The notes under the pieces are model-generated. The model did no database searches and had not been told where the DNA came from. It was given only the letters and a program-made list of their open reading frames with translations. 64,000 bases of DNA from Aegilops tauschii subsp. strangulata. Its lineage: Eukaryota; Streptophyta; Magnoliopsida; Poales; Poaceae. Positions 33,206 through 43,899 of the stretch are shown here, in pieces (the stretch's first letter is position 1; every line of letters starts with the position of its first letter). The DNA is taken from assembly GCF_002575655.3 (NCBI RefSeq), contig NC_053040.3:349933267-349997266 (forward strand), in the 5' to 3' direction. Both the position numbers and the translations under genes were made by a program.

Positions 33206-35700
33206 GACGGGACACATCAAAAGTACTCCAGTGTATAGTGCCTTGTCTCTAAGGTAGGCCCCACATGGTTTGCCTCTTTTTTAACATAACGCGTCAAGTT
33301 GCAATTTGTTTGTTCACCCGTGGTAGATGATCCTCCGTCAAGTGGACAACCAGTACACGTGTCAAATTACCACATGGGCTGCCTTTTCATACAGAAATGA
33401 GCTCCATCGTGTACCCGCACGGGTGTGGTTGGGAAAGAGACTGGAGTACGTGCGGCGTGCGTGCACCTCTTCTCTTCGTGCACGTACCCCACCTACGTGG
33501 GTGTGTGTGAGAGAGATACAAACCTAGATAGATGGTGTGTGCGTTCGTGAGTGTTTTTTGTTTGGGGGTGTGATTTCGTGAATGTATCTGTGGGAATATG
33601 TGTCGATGACATCTCAAACAAATTTTTTGACACATGCAATGTGTGTGAAATAGAGGCCTATCCATATCATATATAGAGGGGGTGATCCACGAGAAGAGAG
33701 GGAGGGGTCATAGATATCGATAGAGTCGAAGAGAGGATCAAGTGGGTGGGTGCGAGATCGATGAAGAGAGCCATCGAAATTGTGTGTGTGCAAGTCAAAG
33801 ATATAGGGCGACTGACCTACCGGAACGTTAGAGGGCACAGGGCAAGTTTGTGTGTGGCAGGGAGACATGACGAGAGCGCTCGATGTATCGGTGTGTGTGG
33901 GGGTGGGGGGGAGGGGGGAGGCAGAGGCCTAACTAGAGAGGTAGAATGACTCGTATATGTGTTGAGAAGGAGAGACCCAGCTATGTCTTGAGGGAGATCG
34001 GTCGACATCCATACATAACTGAAGGATGGTAAATAGGTTGGGACAGAGAGAGAGAGGGAGGGAGAGGGGTAGAGTGTTGGATGGGTGATGGAGTTGCTTC
34101 TCGAAGATGGTGGGAGAGGCCTACTAGAAAAACTGAGGGTAGAACTGCAATATTATCAATAAGAGTGGGGATGTGTTTCTGTGTGTGCCTGTGCGTGATA
34201 GATCTGTCGGGACGCATGCATGGATGATGAAGGGGAACCATGTGTTTGGTAAGCAAACCTAACTAGATCCGTAGATCAATTGTTGTTTGTCGAAGGAAGG
34301 GAGAGAAATAACTAATGAGGTAGATCGATCGACGCGTGGGAAAAAATGACTTATAAAGACCTAGCTAGCTATATGTATAGCGGGATATCGGTCGGTGTAC
34401 ATCCATTTGTTAGAGGCAAATAAGGCCCAGCGAGACGGAAATACAGAGAGAATGGAGCTAGGAGGTGGTGCAAGAGGCCGAGCTACAGCTAGATAGGGGG
34501 AGGAGTGTGCGGTTGTGAGATCAATGAAAAGAGGGGCGAGAGTTTACACATGTGTGGGACCGTATGAGAGACATGAGGCATGGACACAGAAAGGAGGAGA
34601 TGGAAGGTGCATGTGTATGTTGTAGGCAGACATCGCGGGAGAGGTTTATCGATCGGTATGTGTCGGAAAGGAGTTGTGGAGACTGTGGGAGAACGACCTA
34701 AAGAAAAAAAAGAATGTGGGCGATTGATAGAATGCTGAGGGAGGGGGAGGGTGAGGAGGGCGTGTGCATGCATGAGAGAAAGTTAGTGCTAGCTACAAAG
34801 GTTAGAGGATGGTGTGGGTGTAAGAGACTAACAAAGATCATAATTTGATATGAAAGTGGATTCATATATTTGAATAGGAGATCATAGTGTTATAAACATA
34901 TGCATGCCTGAATATAGCGGTGATACGCGTGCTGTGGTTTTGCACATATTATACCATAATGTGATAATGCATGGCGTTTGCAACTCACGGCTAAATGTTG
35001 AACAATCTAAACAATACTATATATCGAACAATCTCACTTTTTTTGAATTTGTGGTAATGTGTGGTGTTTGCAACTCACATCTAAATACTTGTAGGCGTAG
35101 GGGGCGGGCCACCATACATTATGTGATAAACATATTATACATATGAGACATGGTTTAGATTATGAAGATCTAGCTAGAGCTTGAAATGTACTGTGATTTG
35201 AAATCAACATAAAGTGGATTCAAAAAATCGAGTTCGAGTTCATATAGTACACATAGTTCATATCTAACTCGAGAGTAATCATGTGGTGTGTTGTGAAGAT
35301 AATACACAAATGATGGTTTAACTTGACAATAATGATGATTGCAGATCTTATTAAAATAGAGAAACAAATTCAAATGGTTTGACTTCACAACATTCATTAT
35401 TGTAGATCTTATTCAAATAGAGAAAAGAATTCAAATTTAGTTCATATTGAAGCGGTAGTATATACGTTTGGAATGCACTAAAACATTCATTTGAGTAGCA
35501 GGTTGCATGCATTATACTCGTAGCGAAATATTTTAATTGAACATAACATGAATTCAAAGTTTTGAATGACATTTGTAGTGCAAATTGATTTGGTATAGTA
35601 CACGGGACTAGACTCTCTTGTGTGCTGTGAATTGATTTCTTTTTGTTTTTTCGTCGACAGAAGTGCGAATTGATTTGGTACAGTACATGTTAGGCTTGTC
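33206..35700. other. Non-coding CACTA-2 interior, purine-rich then AT-rich
   Basis: No gene is seen. 33.4-34.8 kb is rich in GTGTGT, GAGAGA and G runs (33899-33921 has runs of 5, 7 and 6 G). 34.9-35.6 kb is AT-rich with small direct repeats, e.g. AGATCTTATT(A/C)AAATAGAGAAA at 35344 and 35405 and TGTTTGCAACTCAC(A/G)(T/G)CTAAAT near 34975 and 35068. ORFs here are all under 100 codons and low complexity. Confidence 0.5.
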
Positions 35701-36221
35701 CAGAAATTTCAACCCGCGCCTTGTTACCCCGAAATATTTAAGATATATCTTTGTCTCGTTGTCCTCCAACAACTCCCTCCATCTCAACCCGCGCCTTGCT
35801 ATTACAAAATTACAACGCGTGTGAAAACTCCCACCTCCTGTGAAATCCCGACACGCGAAATGCCCATGATACCCCTGAACCAAAAGAACCACCTAGCTCA
35901 AATCGGTGGGGGTACTTTCATAACTTACCCCACATTTCAGACAAGCGCATCCCTAAGCCATGGTTCCCCACTCCCATCCCATCCACCCACCCATTCGTAC
36001 ACCGAGGCCGTGAAAACCCGCGAAGCCCCACACCCTCCTCCGTCCGCCACCTAGCCGGAGCCTCTTCCCCGACGACGTCATCCATAGCAACACCTCGACG
36101 TCCCTCATCCACCGTACCGGATGAGGATCCGTCGTCGATCTCGTTGTCCTGCCGGTTCAGCCACCCCATCCTCCACCTCCAAGGAGCTTCCCCGATGTTC
36201 GCCTCGTCTTTCCTGCCACCT
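35700..36221 (+). other. Possible 5' leader of the CACTA-2 plus-strand gene
   Basis: A pyrimidine- and C-rich tract (CCCACTCCCATCCCATCCAC..., CCTCATCCACCGTACCGG) ends in a short open frame with CGTCGTCGATCTCGTTGTCC. It lies upstream of the plus-strand exons and is cut at 36222 by an inverted LTR fragment. The link to the downstream exons is by position only. Confidence 0.3.
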
Positions 36222-36576
36222 TGATAATCCCCAAGTGCAGGAAATCATCGTAGCAATTCCCAAAGGTGGAAGTGATAAGTATGGAGTGTCAAACCCACAA
36301 GGAGCTAAAGGTAAGATCAATATTCTCTCAAGTCCTATCTGCCACTGATACGACTCTACGTACACCGAACGTTTGCTTCCAACTAGAAACGAGAAAGAAA
36401 ACTATGTTGTGGGTATGAACAGGATAACTTTGCATGGCATCGGAGAGCTAAAATATAAAGGTAGGTGTTGTTATCATAAACTTAGAATATATTACTTAAT
36501 ATTATAAATAGTGAGTGTGGAATAATGATGGGTCGGTGTGTGGAATTATCCTAGGCAATTGTTAACAAGACCGGTA
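36222..36576 (-). mobile_element. Truncated LTR fragment of the gypsy-Z family, inverted
   Basis: The reverse complement of this segment matches the last 355 bp of the gypsy-Z LTR (about 43155-43504), from ACCGGTCTTGTTAACGATTG to CTTGGGGATTATCA. It keeps the GATCTTACCTTTAGC stretch present in the left but missing from the right gypsy-Z LTR. The outer LTR end is intact at 36222 and the inner end is broken at 36576. Confidence 0.85.
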
Positions 36577-36780
36577 GTCGCCGGCCACTTCCTCCACAGC
36601 GTCGCTCCCTCGGCGGCGACGTCCACATCAGTAGGAGCTACTACTACTTCGGCTCTCGCTCGTGCTGTTGCTCTGCTCTTGCTCTCGGTCCCCTGCTTGG
36701 TCTGCTCTTGCTATTTCTCTTGCTCGCGCTCGCGCTGCTGCTCTCGCACTTGCTCTTGCTTGCGATGCTGCTCCGATTTA
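36577..36780 (+). other. Low-complexity GCTCTTGCT-rich tract
   Basis: Imperfect repeats of GCTCTTGCT / GCTCGCGCT / GCTGCTGCT continue after the MITE at 37202-37262. Predicted ORFs here are repetitive. It could be an exon remnant of the plus-strand CACTA-2 gene, but nothing supports a protein domain. Confidence 0.35.
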
Positions 36781-37194
36781 GCTACACTTCAGTCGAATGA
36801 ATTGACTTTTGGGTCAGTCAATTTTCAGGGGGTGGGGGGATCACGGGAGTTAAGGAAGAACCAGCCGCAGCGGGGAGGGGGGCTTGCCGGAGAGGTACCC
36901 CACTATCTATCTTAGGGTTCAGGGTGGGGGCGGTGGTCGCCGGCGGTGGTGGGGCGATGGTGTGGGGATCGCCAGAGAAAAAGCTCGCATGGGGGGCCTA
37001 AAGGGATGGCCGGGGCGACGGCGGACCTGTGGTGGGGAGTGGTTTCGGAGCAGGCGGGGGCGGCGGTTTGGCCGATGGTGGCTGGCGGCTCAGGGGGTGG
37101 AAGTTGAAGATGAACTGCGGGCCCTTGATTTCGTATCCAACGGCTGGAAAATCGACTGACCAGAGATGAAAAATTCAGTCGACTGAAGTGTAGC
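36781..37194. mobile_element. DNA transposon with GCTACACTTCAGTCGA inverted ends
   Basis: The left end GCTACACTTCAGTCGAATGA and right end TCAGTCGACTGAAGTGTAGC are inverted repeats bounding 414 bp. Flanks TTA/CTA suggest a degenerate 3-bp TSD, but superfamily assignment is open. The interior is GC- and GGT-rich (GGCGGTGGTGGGGCGATGG), unlike the AT-rich arms, and may be captured sequence. Confidence 0.65.
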
Positions 37195-37275
37195 CTAACC
37201 TGATGCTGCTACACGACCAGCTGCCCCGGCTCTCGCACGTGCTGCTGCTGCTATTGCTTTTCTGCTACTAGTGTG

Positions 37276-37375
37276 TTCAGTTTCGACAGTAAAATTCAGT
37301 TTCGACAGCAAAATTCAGTTTCGACAGTTAAGTTCAGTTTCGACAGTTAAATTCAGTTTCGACAGTTAAGTTCAG
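37276..37375. repeat. Tandem repeat, 5.3 x 19 bp
   Basis: TTCAGTTTCGACAG(T/C)(A/T)AA(A/G) is repeated five times exactly head to tail, plus a final TTCAG. Confidence 0.9.
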
Positions 37376-37489
37376 AGATGAGCGGCTGATGTATTTTACA
37401 TCTAGCACTTTGTGGTTACGTATTTTACGTCATCTATTGGAGATGCTATTAGAATTCTACTCAGGTTAACGTTGTCTCTCCTGCCCTGC

Positions 37490-38690
37490 TTCAGCCTCGG
37501 CGCCGTACAACTCACCGGAGCTGCTCCAACGACGAAACCCTCCATCACAGCGGAGCAGTACCCCGGGCTCCATCTCAAGATGCCTAAGATCTTCTTCCCC
37601 TCCTCCGACAGCCAAGTCAGCCGGATCATCCTCACCGACCAACCCAATCACGCTGAGATTGACATGGCTTCGCCAAAGAGGTTGTACACTTGTTGCATCT
37701 CTTTTTTACTCTACATGTTATATATATTGTCCACTGAGCACACATAGTAACGTGAAATACGATTAGTTTCTCCTACTATATGACAAGCAGTGAGGTACCA
37801 GGCAACTGAGCTATCCGTGATGGACTCTCTTGAATACCATCATTATTTATCTTTGCGCGTTTGAGTTGTGCATTTGTCGATGGGCCTGGGAGTTGAGCTA
37901 GTAGGGCAGTGGCCTGGGTCCAAAGTACTAGAAGTAACACAACAACATTTTTTGAGTGTAGGCCTTTCCTTGCTCAAGCCTGCCTACTAGAATCGCCAAT
38001 GCTTGAAAGGAAAAGTGAAGGAAAAACATAGGAATTGGAAAGTTTCCTATGGTACTACTATTCATGCATTTGGTTCAAAGGAATGGAGCAAAGGAAAACT
38101 GTAGGATTTGTTCCTTTAGTGTCTCCTTGAAAGAAAAACCGTAGGAAATTTAATAGCCACTTGTCCTCCTTTTCAAATTCCTATTCATGAAGCACAAGAC
38201 TAAGAGATAGTAGCATAATAGCATTATAACCGTACATTTTCTTGTGGTTTGACTTAATCTCACCATGCTTATTTGCATCCTGTGATCTTCCCATTCTTGT
38301 GAACCAAACACCCAGATTGGCAGAAAGCATGTATTTTTAAATTCTCTGTTTTGCACGTGCATTCCTATCCTATTACTATGTATTTCCTATCCCTGCGTTG
38401 TTAGAATCCTCCAATTCAAACGAGCCCTTACAGAATTACATCTCTTACAGATAGTTGTCAAAGAAAACCTTGTGTGGTTTGTCCCGCTCCTGCTGTGTCG
38501 TTGTCCACCCTAGCTCAGCTGCTCCAACGATAGAAGGGTCCAGCACAGCAGGGATCCGGCCTCCAGACTGTCTTCGCCGCCTCAGATATTCTTCCTCGCC
38601 ACTGGCAGCCATGACAACTGCATTACCATCATCAACCGAGCAGATGACCTCGAGGACTACACGGGTCCGCAAGAGAGGTTGCACTCTTTC
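37490..38690 (+). pseudogene. Paired exon-like blocks of the CACTA-2 plus-strand gene
   Basis: Two blocks (37495-37683 and 38497-38682) share GCTCCAACGA, a TCCA(T/G)CACAGC(G/A)G(A/G) segment, CTTC(T/C)TC(C/T)CC(C/T)-type proline codons and an (A/G)GAGGTTG(T/C)AC(A/T)CTT end. The first reads AAPTTKPSITAEQYPG...LPSPSD-like, the second SAAPTIEGSSTAGIRPPD and ATTALPSSTEQMTSRTTRV. They look like diverged duplicate exons upstream of the acidic-exon array. The splice structure is not resolved. Confidence 0.35.
37985..38430. mobile_element. Probable decayed MITE or hAT-like fragment
   Basis: The right side reads AATCCTCCAATTCAAACGAG, a terminal sequence common to grass hAT-like MITEs. Inside are inverted AAAGGAA / TTCCTTT and TAGGAATTGGAAAG / CTTTTCAAATTCCTA motifs. 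The left end and TSD are not clear. Confidence 0.4.
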
Positions 38691-39299
38691 GTGTCTACTT
38701 ACGTTATGCATCGCTTAATATTGCATGCAACTTTATCATCCTGTTCACCGATTAGACTCTTAGTCAGCTCCAAACTAATGGTCAAACTTGATTTTTTAAA
38801 TGGTAGTGGGGTACATATCGGGGCCGCAATCAATAGTATCTTTCTACTATCTGGTTAATCTCTGGTGTCTACTACGAGTTTCATGTTGGGTGGGAAACAA
38901 ACAGTAAAGAAGCCATTATCTATATTTTTTAACTGAAGCCATGCCTGCTATCATTGGTTTTGGGTCAATCCACAGGTTGCTACCATCACTCTGGATTTCT
39001 GCATGCACTCCTTACATAATCTCACTATGTTTCATTCCTATGCATGTCAGTTATTGTACACAATGGAACTGAACATGTAGAGCAAAAGAGATGAGCCTTG
39101 CGTGGCAATAAAATTTTGTGCAGACGTCGCTCCATGGTAGGCGCAAAGGCAGCCCCCCTCTCCACCCATTTCGGATTGTAATCGAGAGGAAGATATCTGT
39201 TCTGAGGGGGATTCAGAAGGAGAAGACCACTCCCATTTACCCCCTGAGGTCTTCACTCTAACTTGGCATGCTGATGTTGGTTAATTATATCATGCATAT

Positions 39300-40760
39300 G
39301 GTGCCTTGCATTGCTTACTTTATACATCAAATATGTCATCTGCTTAGTTTAGACATGCTTTGTGTGAATGCCATCTGTTTAGTTTCTTCATCGTTTATGT
39401 GAATTATGCAACGCCATCTTGTTTAGCCAGGCATCATATATGTGCATTTTGCAATGCCATCCTGCTTAGCGAGTCATCTTATATGTGAATTATATCAGGC
39501 CATCCTTTTTTTCATTACGTATTACATTTGTCAACAATGTTCGTACATTCAACTACTCTTCGTGTGCATCAGCCATTTGACACGATGATGGAAAATTCTG
39601 GAGTGAAAACAAGGTCTTCAGAGCAGACTATGCTATCTGACGAAGCGCATAGTTACGGATAGCTCCTCAGAGGAGGATTCAGAGATAGATGACCAGTCCT
39701 ATGCCCCCCCCCGAGGTGTATGCTCTAACTTGGCAGGGTTATGTTACTCATATCGTGCGTATGGTGTCTTGCATTGCTATGTCATTTGATTATTTTAGAC
39801 ATGCTTTGTGTGAATGCCACCTGTTTAGTGTCTAATTACCATATATGTGAATTATGCATTGCCATCTTGTTGCAAGACATTATATATGTGAATTATGCAA
39901 TGCTATCTTGTTGCAAAGGCATTATATATGTGAATTATGCAATGCCATGTTGTTTAGCTAATCATCATGTATGTGAATTATATCATGCTATCATTTTTTG
40001 TATTACGTGTTCCATTTGTCGACAACGTTTGTATATTCAACTACTCTTCCTGTGCATCGGCCATTTGAAGCGGTGATGGAAGTATCTGGAGTGAAAACAA
40101 GGTATTCAGAGCAGACAATGCTACCTGCTGAAGCGGACATCTTGTTGTTTACAGAGAGCTCCTTAGAGGAGGATTCAGAGACAGATGACTAGTCCTATTT
40201 CCCCCCTGAGGTCTATGCTCAAACTTGGCAGGGTTATATTACCCATGTCATGCATGTTGTCTTGCATTGCTTAGTTTTTACATCATATATGAATTGCCAT
40301 CTGCTTACTTGCTTACTATATAAATCATATATTTGAATTATATCATGCAATCATGTTTACATACACAACATCTATCTGAATTATGGCTTGGCAAACCATT
40401 TAATAAAGACATCATATAGTTATATCATCTCATCCTGTTTAGTGTTACAGTCATCATATTTTGAATTATGTCATTCTATCCGTGAATTATATCATGCTAT
40501 CATGTTTCCATAGGCGGCATGTATGTGAATTATGGCATGCCAACCTATTTAATAAACACATTATATAGTTATATCATGTCATCATGTTTACATAGTCATC
40601 ATATTTTGAACTATGTCTTTCCATCTGTTTTAGTTAGCCATCATAATGTGAAATTGTGTCATGCTATCCTGTTTAGTTAGCCATCATATATGTGAAATTG
40701 TGTCATGCTATCCTGTTTGGTTAGATAACATAAATGTGAATTATTTCATGCCCTCTTTTA
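39300..40760 (+). repeat. Degenerate intronic repeats (about 30-45 bp unit)
   Basis: Many copies of CATATATGTGAATTATGCAA, TGCCATCTTGTTTAG and variants (TATATCATGC(T/A)ATC, CATCATATTTTGAA) fill the introns between the acidic exons. Examples are near 39400, 39440, 39840, 39885, 39925, 39970, 40500 and 40690. Confidence 0.65.
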
Positions 40761-41970
40761 TTCCCCACTATCCATTGCACTTATCTATCATACAATGTCT
40801 ATACATTCAATTACTTTTCTTGTTTATCAGCCATTTGAATTGGAGAAGGTGATGGCAGTATCTAAGGGAGTAACAACACGGTCTTCAAAAAGGATAGTGT
40901 TACCAGTTGACGCAGATAGAACCACGGTTGTACTTGCCCAAGAACCAGCCCCACCACACATAACCCACACTCATGCAGATTGTACCCCTACCCAGTTGGA
41001 CAGAGAACCAGCTACACCCCGTCTAACCCCAACCCCAGCAGATAGACACCCAGTTCCAGTTGACACAACACTGTCTCCACCACAGAGCACCCAAACATGA
41101 GCAGTTAGTAAGGAAACTGCAGTGCCCAAAGCACGAGGACCACCACTCCGAATCCCAACTCAACGCTTAAAGGAGAAGAACAATTGTTCTCAGGTCAGGT
41201 TCTGTAGCTATGGTCCATACTCCTTTGCTCTTGCATCACTGTATTTACTCATACCAACTATTTTCAAATTTGAAGGATGGAATTGAAACTCCAATGGCGC
41301 AACAGGTATGTTTTAAACCTGTTTCTTTAACTGGTTTGCTGTTGTAACTTGCTCTATGTTGATTTCAGTTTCAATTGAATAAACAGTTATGTTCTCATGT
41401 CATGCACATTACAAGTGTTGTTATTGCTCTATAGTTTCCCACATTTATATTCTGTCTATTCTGCTTTGTCTTGAACAAATATTATTTGAACTGTGTCTCT
41501 ATCTTGATTTGGCAACTAAAACTAGAATGATATAGACCTTAAAGTGACCATGGTACATAGATATATGTTTGTTTCATGCTATTATCCTGTCCACTTTACT
41601 ACTGAACTGTTTACCAAAATGAGTTCCATATACAACATGGTAAACCTATGATATGCCTGCTTGTTTCCCTTTTAGAATGCGGACAAAATATTGGAGAACA
41701 GTACCCCGTTATGCAATGGTAAAGGAAGTAATGCAGATAAGGTTCAAGATAGTGAGACATACCAGGTCTCCAAGAAAGCTGATAAAAACTATCTTGACGA
41801 CAGTGAGAGAACCCAAAAGTCCTGTCTTGATGTAGTGTTCGAGTTACTGGCCACTACTGCTGGCACAAGCTCTTCAAACTCGTTGCCTGAATCAGTTCGT
41901 CTTCTTGAGTCTCAACTTCAAGTTGAAAAACATCGATCAGATGTGCTGCGACGGGAAGCTGAAGGACTGA

Positions 41971-41975
41971 GGAAG
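41971..41975. repeat. Left TSD of gypsy-Z (GGAAG)
   Basis: GGAAG is repeated at 48988-48992. Removing the element and one copy restores an open reading frame (CTG AGG AAG TCC CTA CAG). Confidence 0.92.
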
Positions 41976-43504
41976 TGATACGTCTCCAACGTATCTATAA
42001 TTTATGAAGTATTCATGCCATGTTTACAATAGTTTTATATGATTTTGGTATGATTTGATTAGAACTAACCCGGACTGACGCTGTTTTCAGCAGAACTACC
42101 GTGGTGTTGTTTTTGTGTATAAATAAAAGTTCTCGGAATGCGATAAAAATCAACGGAGAATTTTTCTGGAAAATATGAAAAATACTAGAGCAAAAATCTA
42201 CCGGAGGGGAGTCTCGTGGGCCCCATGAGGGTGGGGGGCACTTCCACCCCCCTGGGGCGCGCCCCCTGCCTCGTGGACTCCCCGAGGGCCCCCCTGACGT
42301 GAAATCAATGCCAACTTCTCCTATAAATATAGAAACCTTCGGCAATTAACCTAGATCGGAAGTTCCCCCGCCGCAAGCCTCTGTAGCCACGAGAAATCAA
42401 TCTAGGCCCTCTCCGGCACCCTGCCGGAGGGGGCCATCATCACCGGAGGCCATGGAGGAGGATCCCGGAGGGGCCATCATCGTCATGAAGGCCAAGTACC
42501 AGAGGGAGAACCTCTCCCCATCCAGGGGGGAGGCCATGGAGGAGGAAGCACAAGGGGGAGAACCTCTCCTCCTCTCTCCCGGTGGCGCCGAACTGCCATC
42601 AGGAGGGGAATCAGCACCGCGGTGATCGTCTTCATCGACATCACCATCATCATCACCATCCTCATCTCTTATACGCGGTCCACTCTCCCGCACCCCGCTG
42701 TAATCCCTACTTGAACATGGTGCTTTATGCCACATATTATGATCCAATGATGTGTTGCCATCTTATGATGTTTTGATTAGATATCTTTTGTCCTTGGGTT
42801 GATTGATGATCTAGATTGGTATGAGTTGTATGTTTTATTTTGGTGCTATTCTATAGTGCCCTCCATGTCGCGCAAGCGTGAGGGATTCCTGCTGTAGGGT
42901 GTTGCAATATGTCCATGGTTTGCTTATTGTCCGCGTTGCGTGAGTGACTGAAACACAAACACGGATAAGCGGGACATGGCGTATGGGAATAAAGAGGACT
43001 TGATACTTTAATGCTATGGTTGGGTTTTACCTTAATGATGTTTAGTAGTTGCGGATGCTTGCTAGAGTTCCAATCATAAGTGCATCTGATCCAAGATGAG
43101 AAAGTATGTTAGCTTATGCCTCTCCCTCATATGAAATTGCAATAGTGATTACCGGTCTTGTTAACGATTGCCTAGGACAATTCCGCACACCGATCCATCA
43201 TTATTCCACACTCGCTACTTATAATATTTAGTAATATATTCTAACTTTATGATAACAGCACCTACTTTTATATTTTAGCTCTCCGATTTCATACAAAGTT
43301 ATCCTCTTCATACCCACAATGTAGTTTTATTTCTCGTTTCTAGTTGGAAGCAAACGTTCGGTGTACGTAGAGTCGTATCAGTGGCAGATAGGGCTTGAGA
43401 GAATATTGATCTTACCTTTAGCTCCTTGTGGGTTCGACACTCCATACTTATCACTTCCACCTTTGGAAATTGCTACAATGATTCACTGCACTTGGGGATT
43501 ATCA
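41976..43504 (+). repeat. Gypsy-Z 5' LTR
   Basis: TGATACGTCTCCAACGTATC...CTTGGGGATTATCA, with TATA box TATAAATA at 42322-42329. ORFs within it (e.g. histidine-rich HHHHHHPH around 42640) are also present in the 3' LTR and are not genes. Confidence 0.9.
42322..42329 (+). promoter_or_regulatory. Gypsy-Z LTR TATA box
   Basis: TATAAATA is conserved at 47824-47831 in the 3' LTR and at 575-582 in LTR-A, each followed by AG(A)GAAACC. Confidence 0.6.
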
Positions 43505-43514
43505 AGCTCTTTTC

Positions 43515-43532
43515 TGGCGCCGTTGCCGGGGA
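43515..43532 (+). promoter_or_regulatory. Gypsy-Z primer-binding site
   Basis: TGGCGCCGTTGCCGGGGA lies ten bases after the 5' LTR. This PBS is common in grass gypsy elements (probably tRNA-Asp) and confirms plus orientation. Confidence 0.85.
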
Positions 43533-43899
43533 GCAATAGCGTGGGTTGATATTCTCGTGTGTGCTTGTTTGATTTGTTTGCTAAGTAGATTTTGTTTTTC
43601 CTTTTTGTTTCTATTTAGTTGTGGGTGAAACATACAAAAAAAATTAAAGAATGAAAATACCAAAAAAAATACTCGCCTCTGATGCCTAAAAAGTTTTTCA
43701 AAAAGAGAAGTGATTGGAAAGTTTTGCATTGAAGAAGTGAGGGTCGACCTTGAGCACTTGTGTTCATGCTCACGGAAACAATGTAGAATTTTTCATGGAA
43801 GTTTCTATGTAAATAATTATCCCCTTGTATATATCCATTGTATTATAAAAATAATGTGCCAAGCTTTGGTTTTAGGATGATTAGATTGCTTGTTTACTA

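Noticed and set aside
36105..36365. Minus-strand ORF crossing 36222
   Set aside because: Chimeric: part CACTA sequence, part inverted LTR fragment. The same peptide is found in the gypsy-Z LTR at 43361.
42397..42747. Minus-strand acidic ORF, repeated at 47899-48243
   Set aside because: Lies in both gypsy-Z LTRs at the same place, with a poly-Asp/Glu composition arising from ATCATC repeats.
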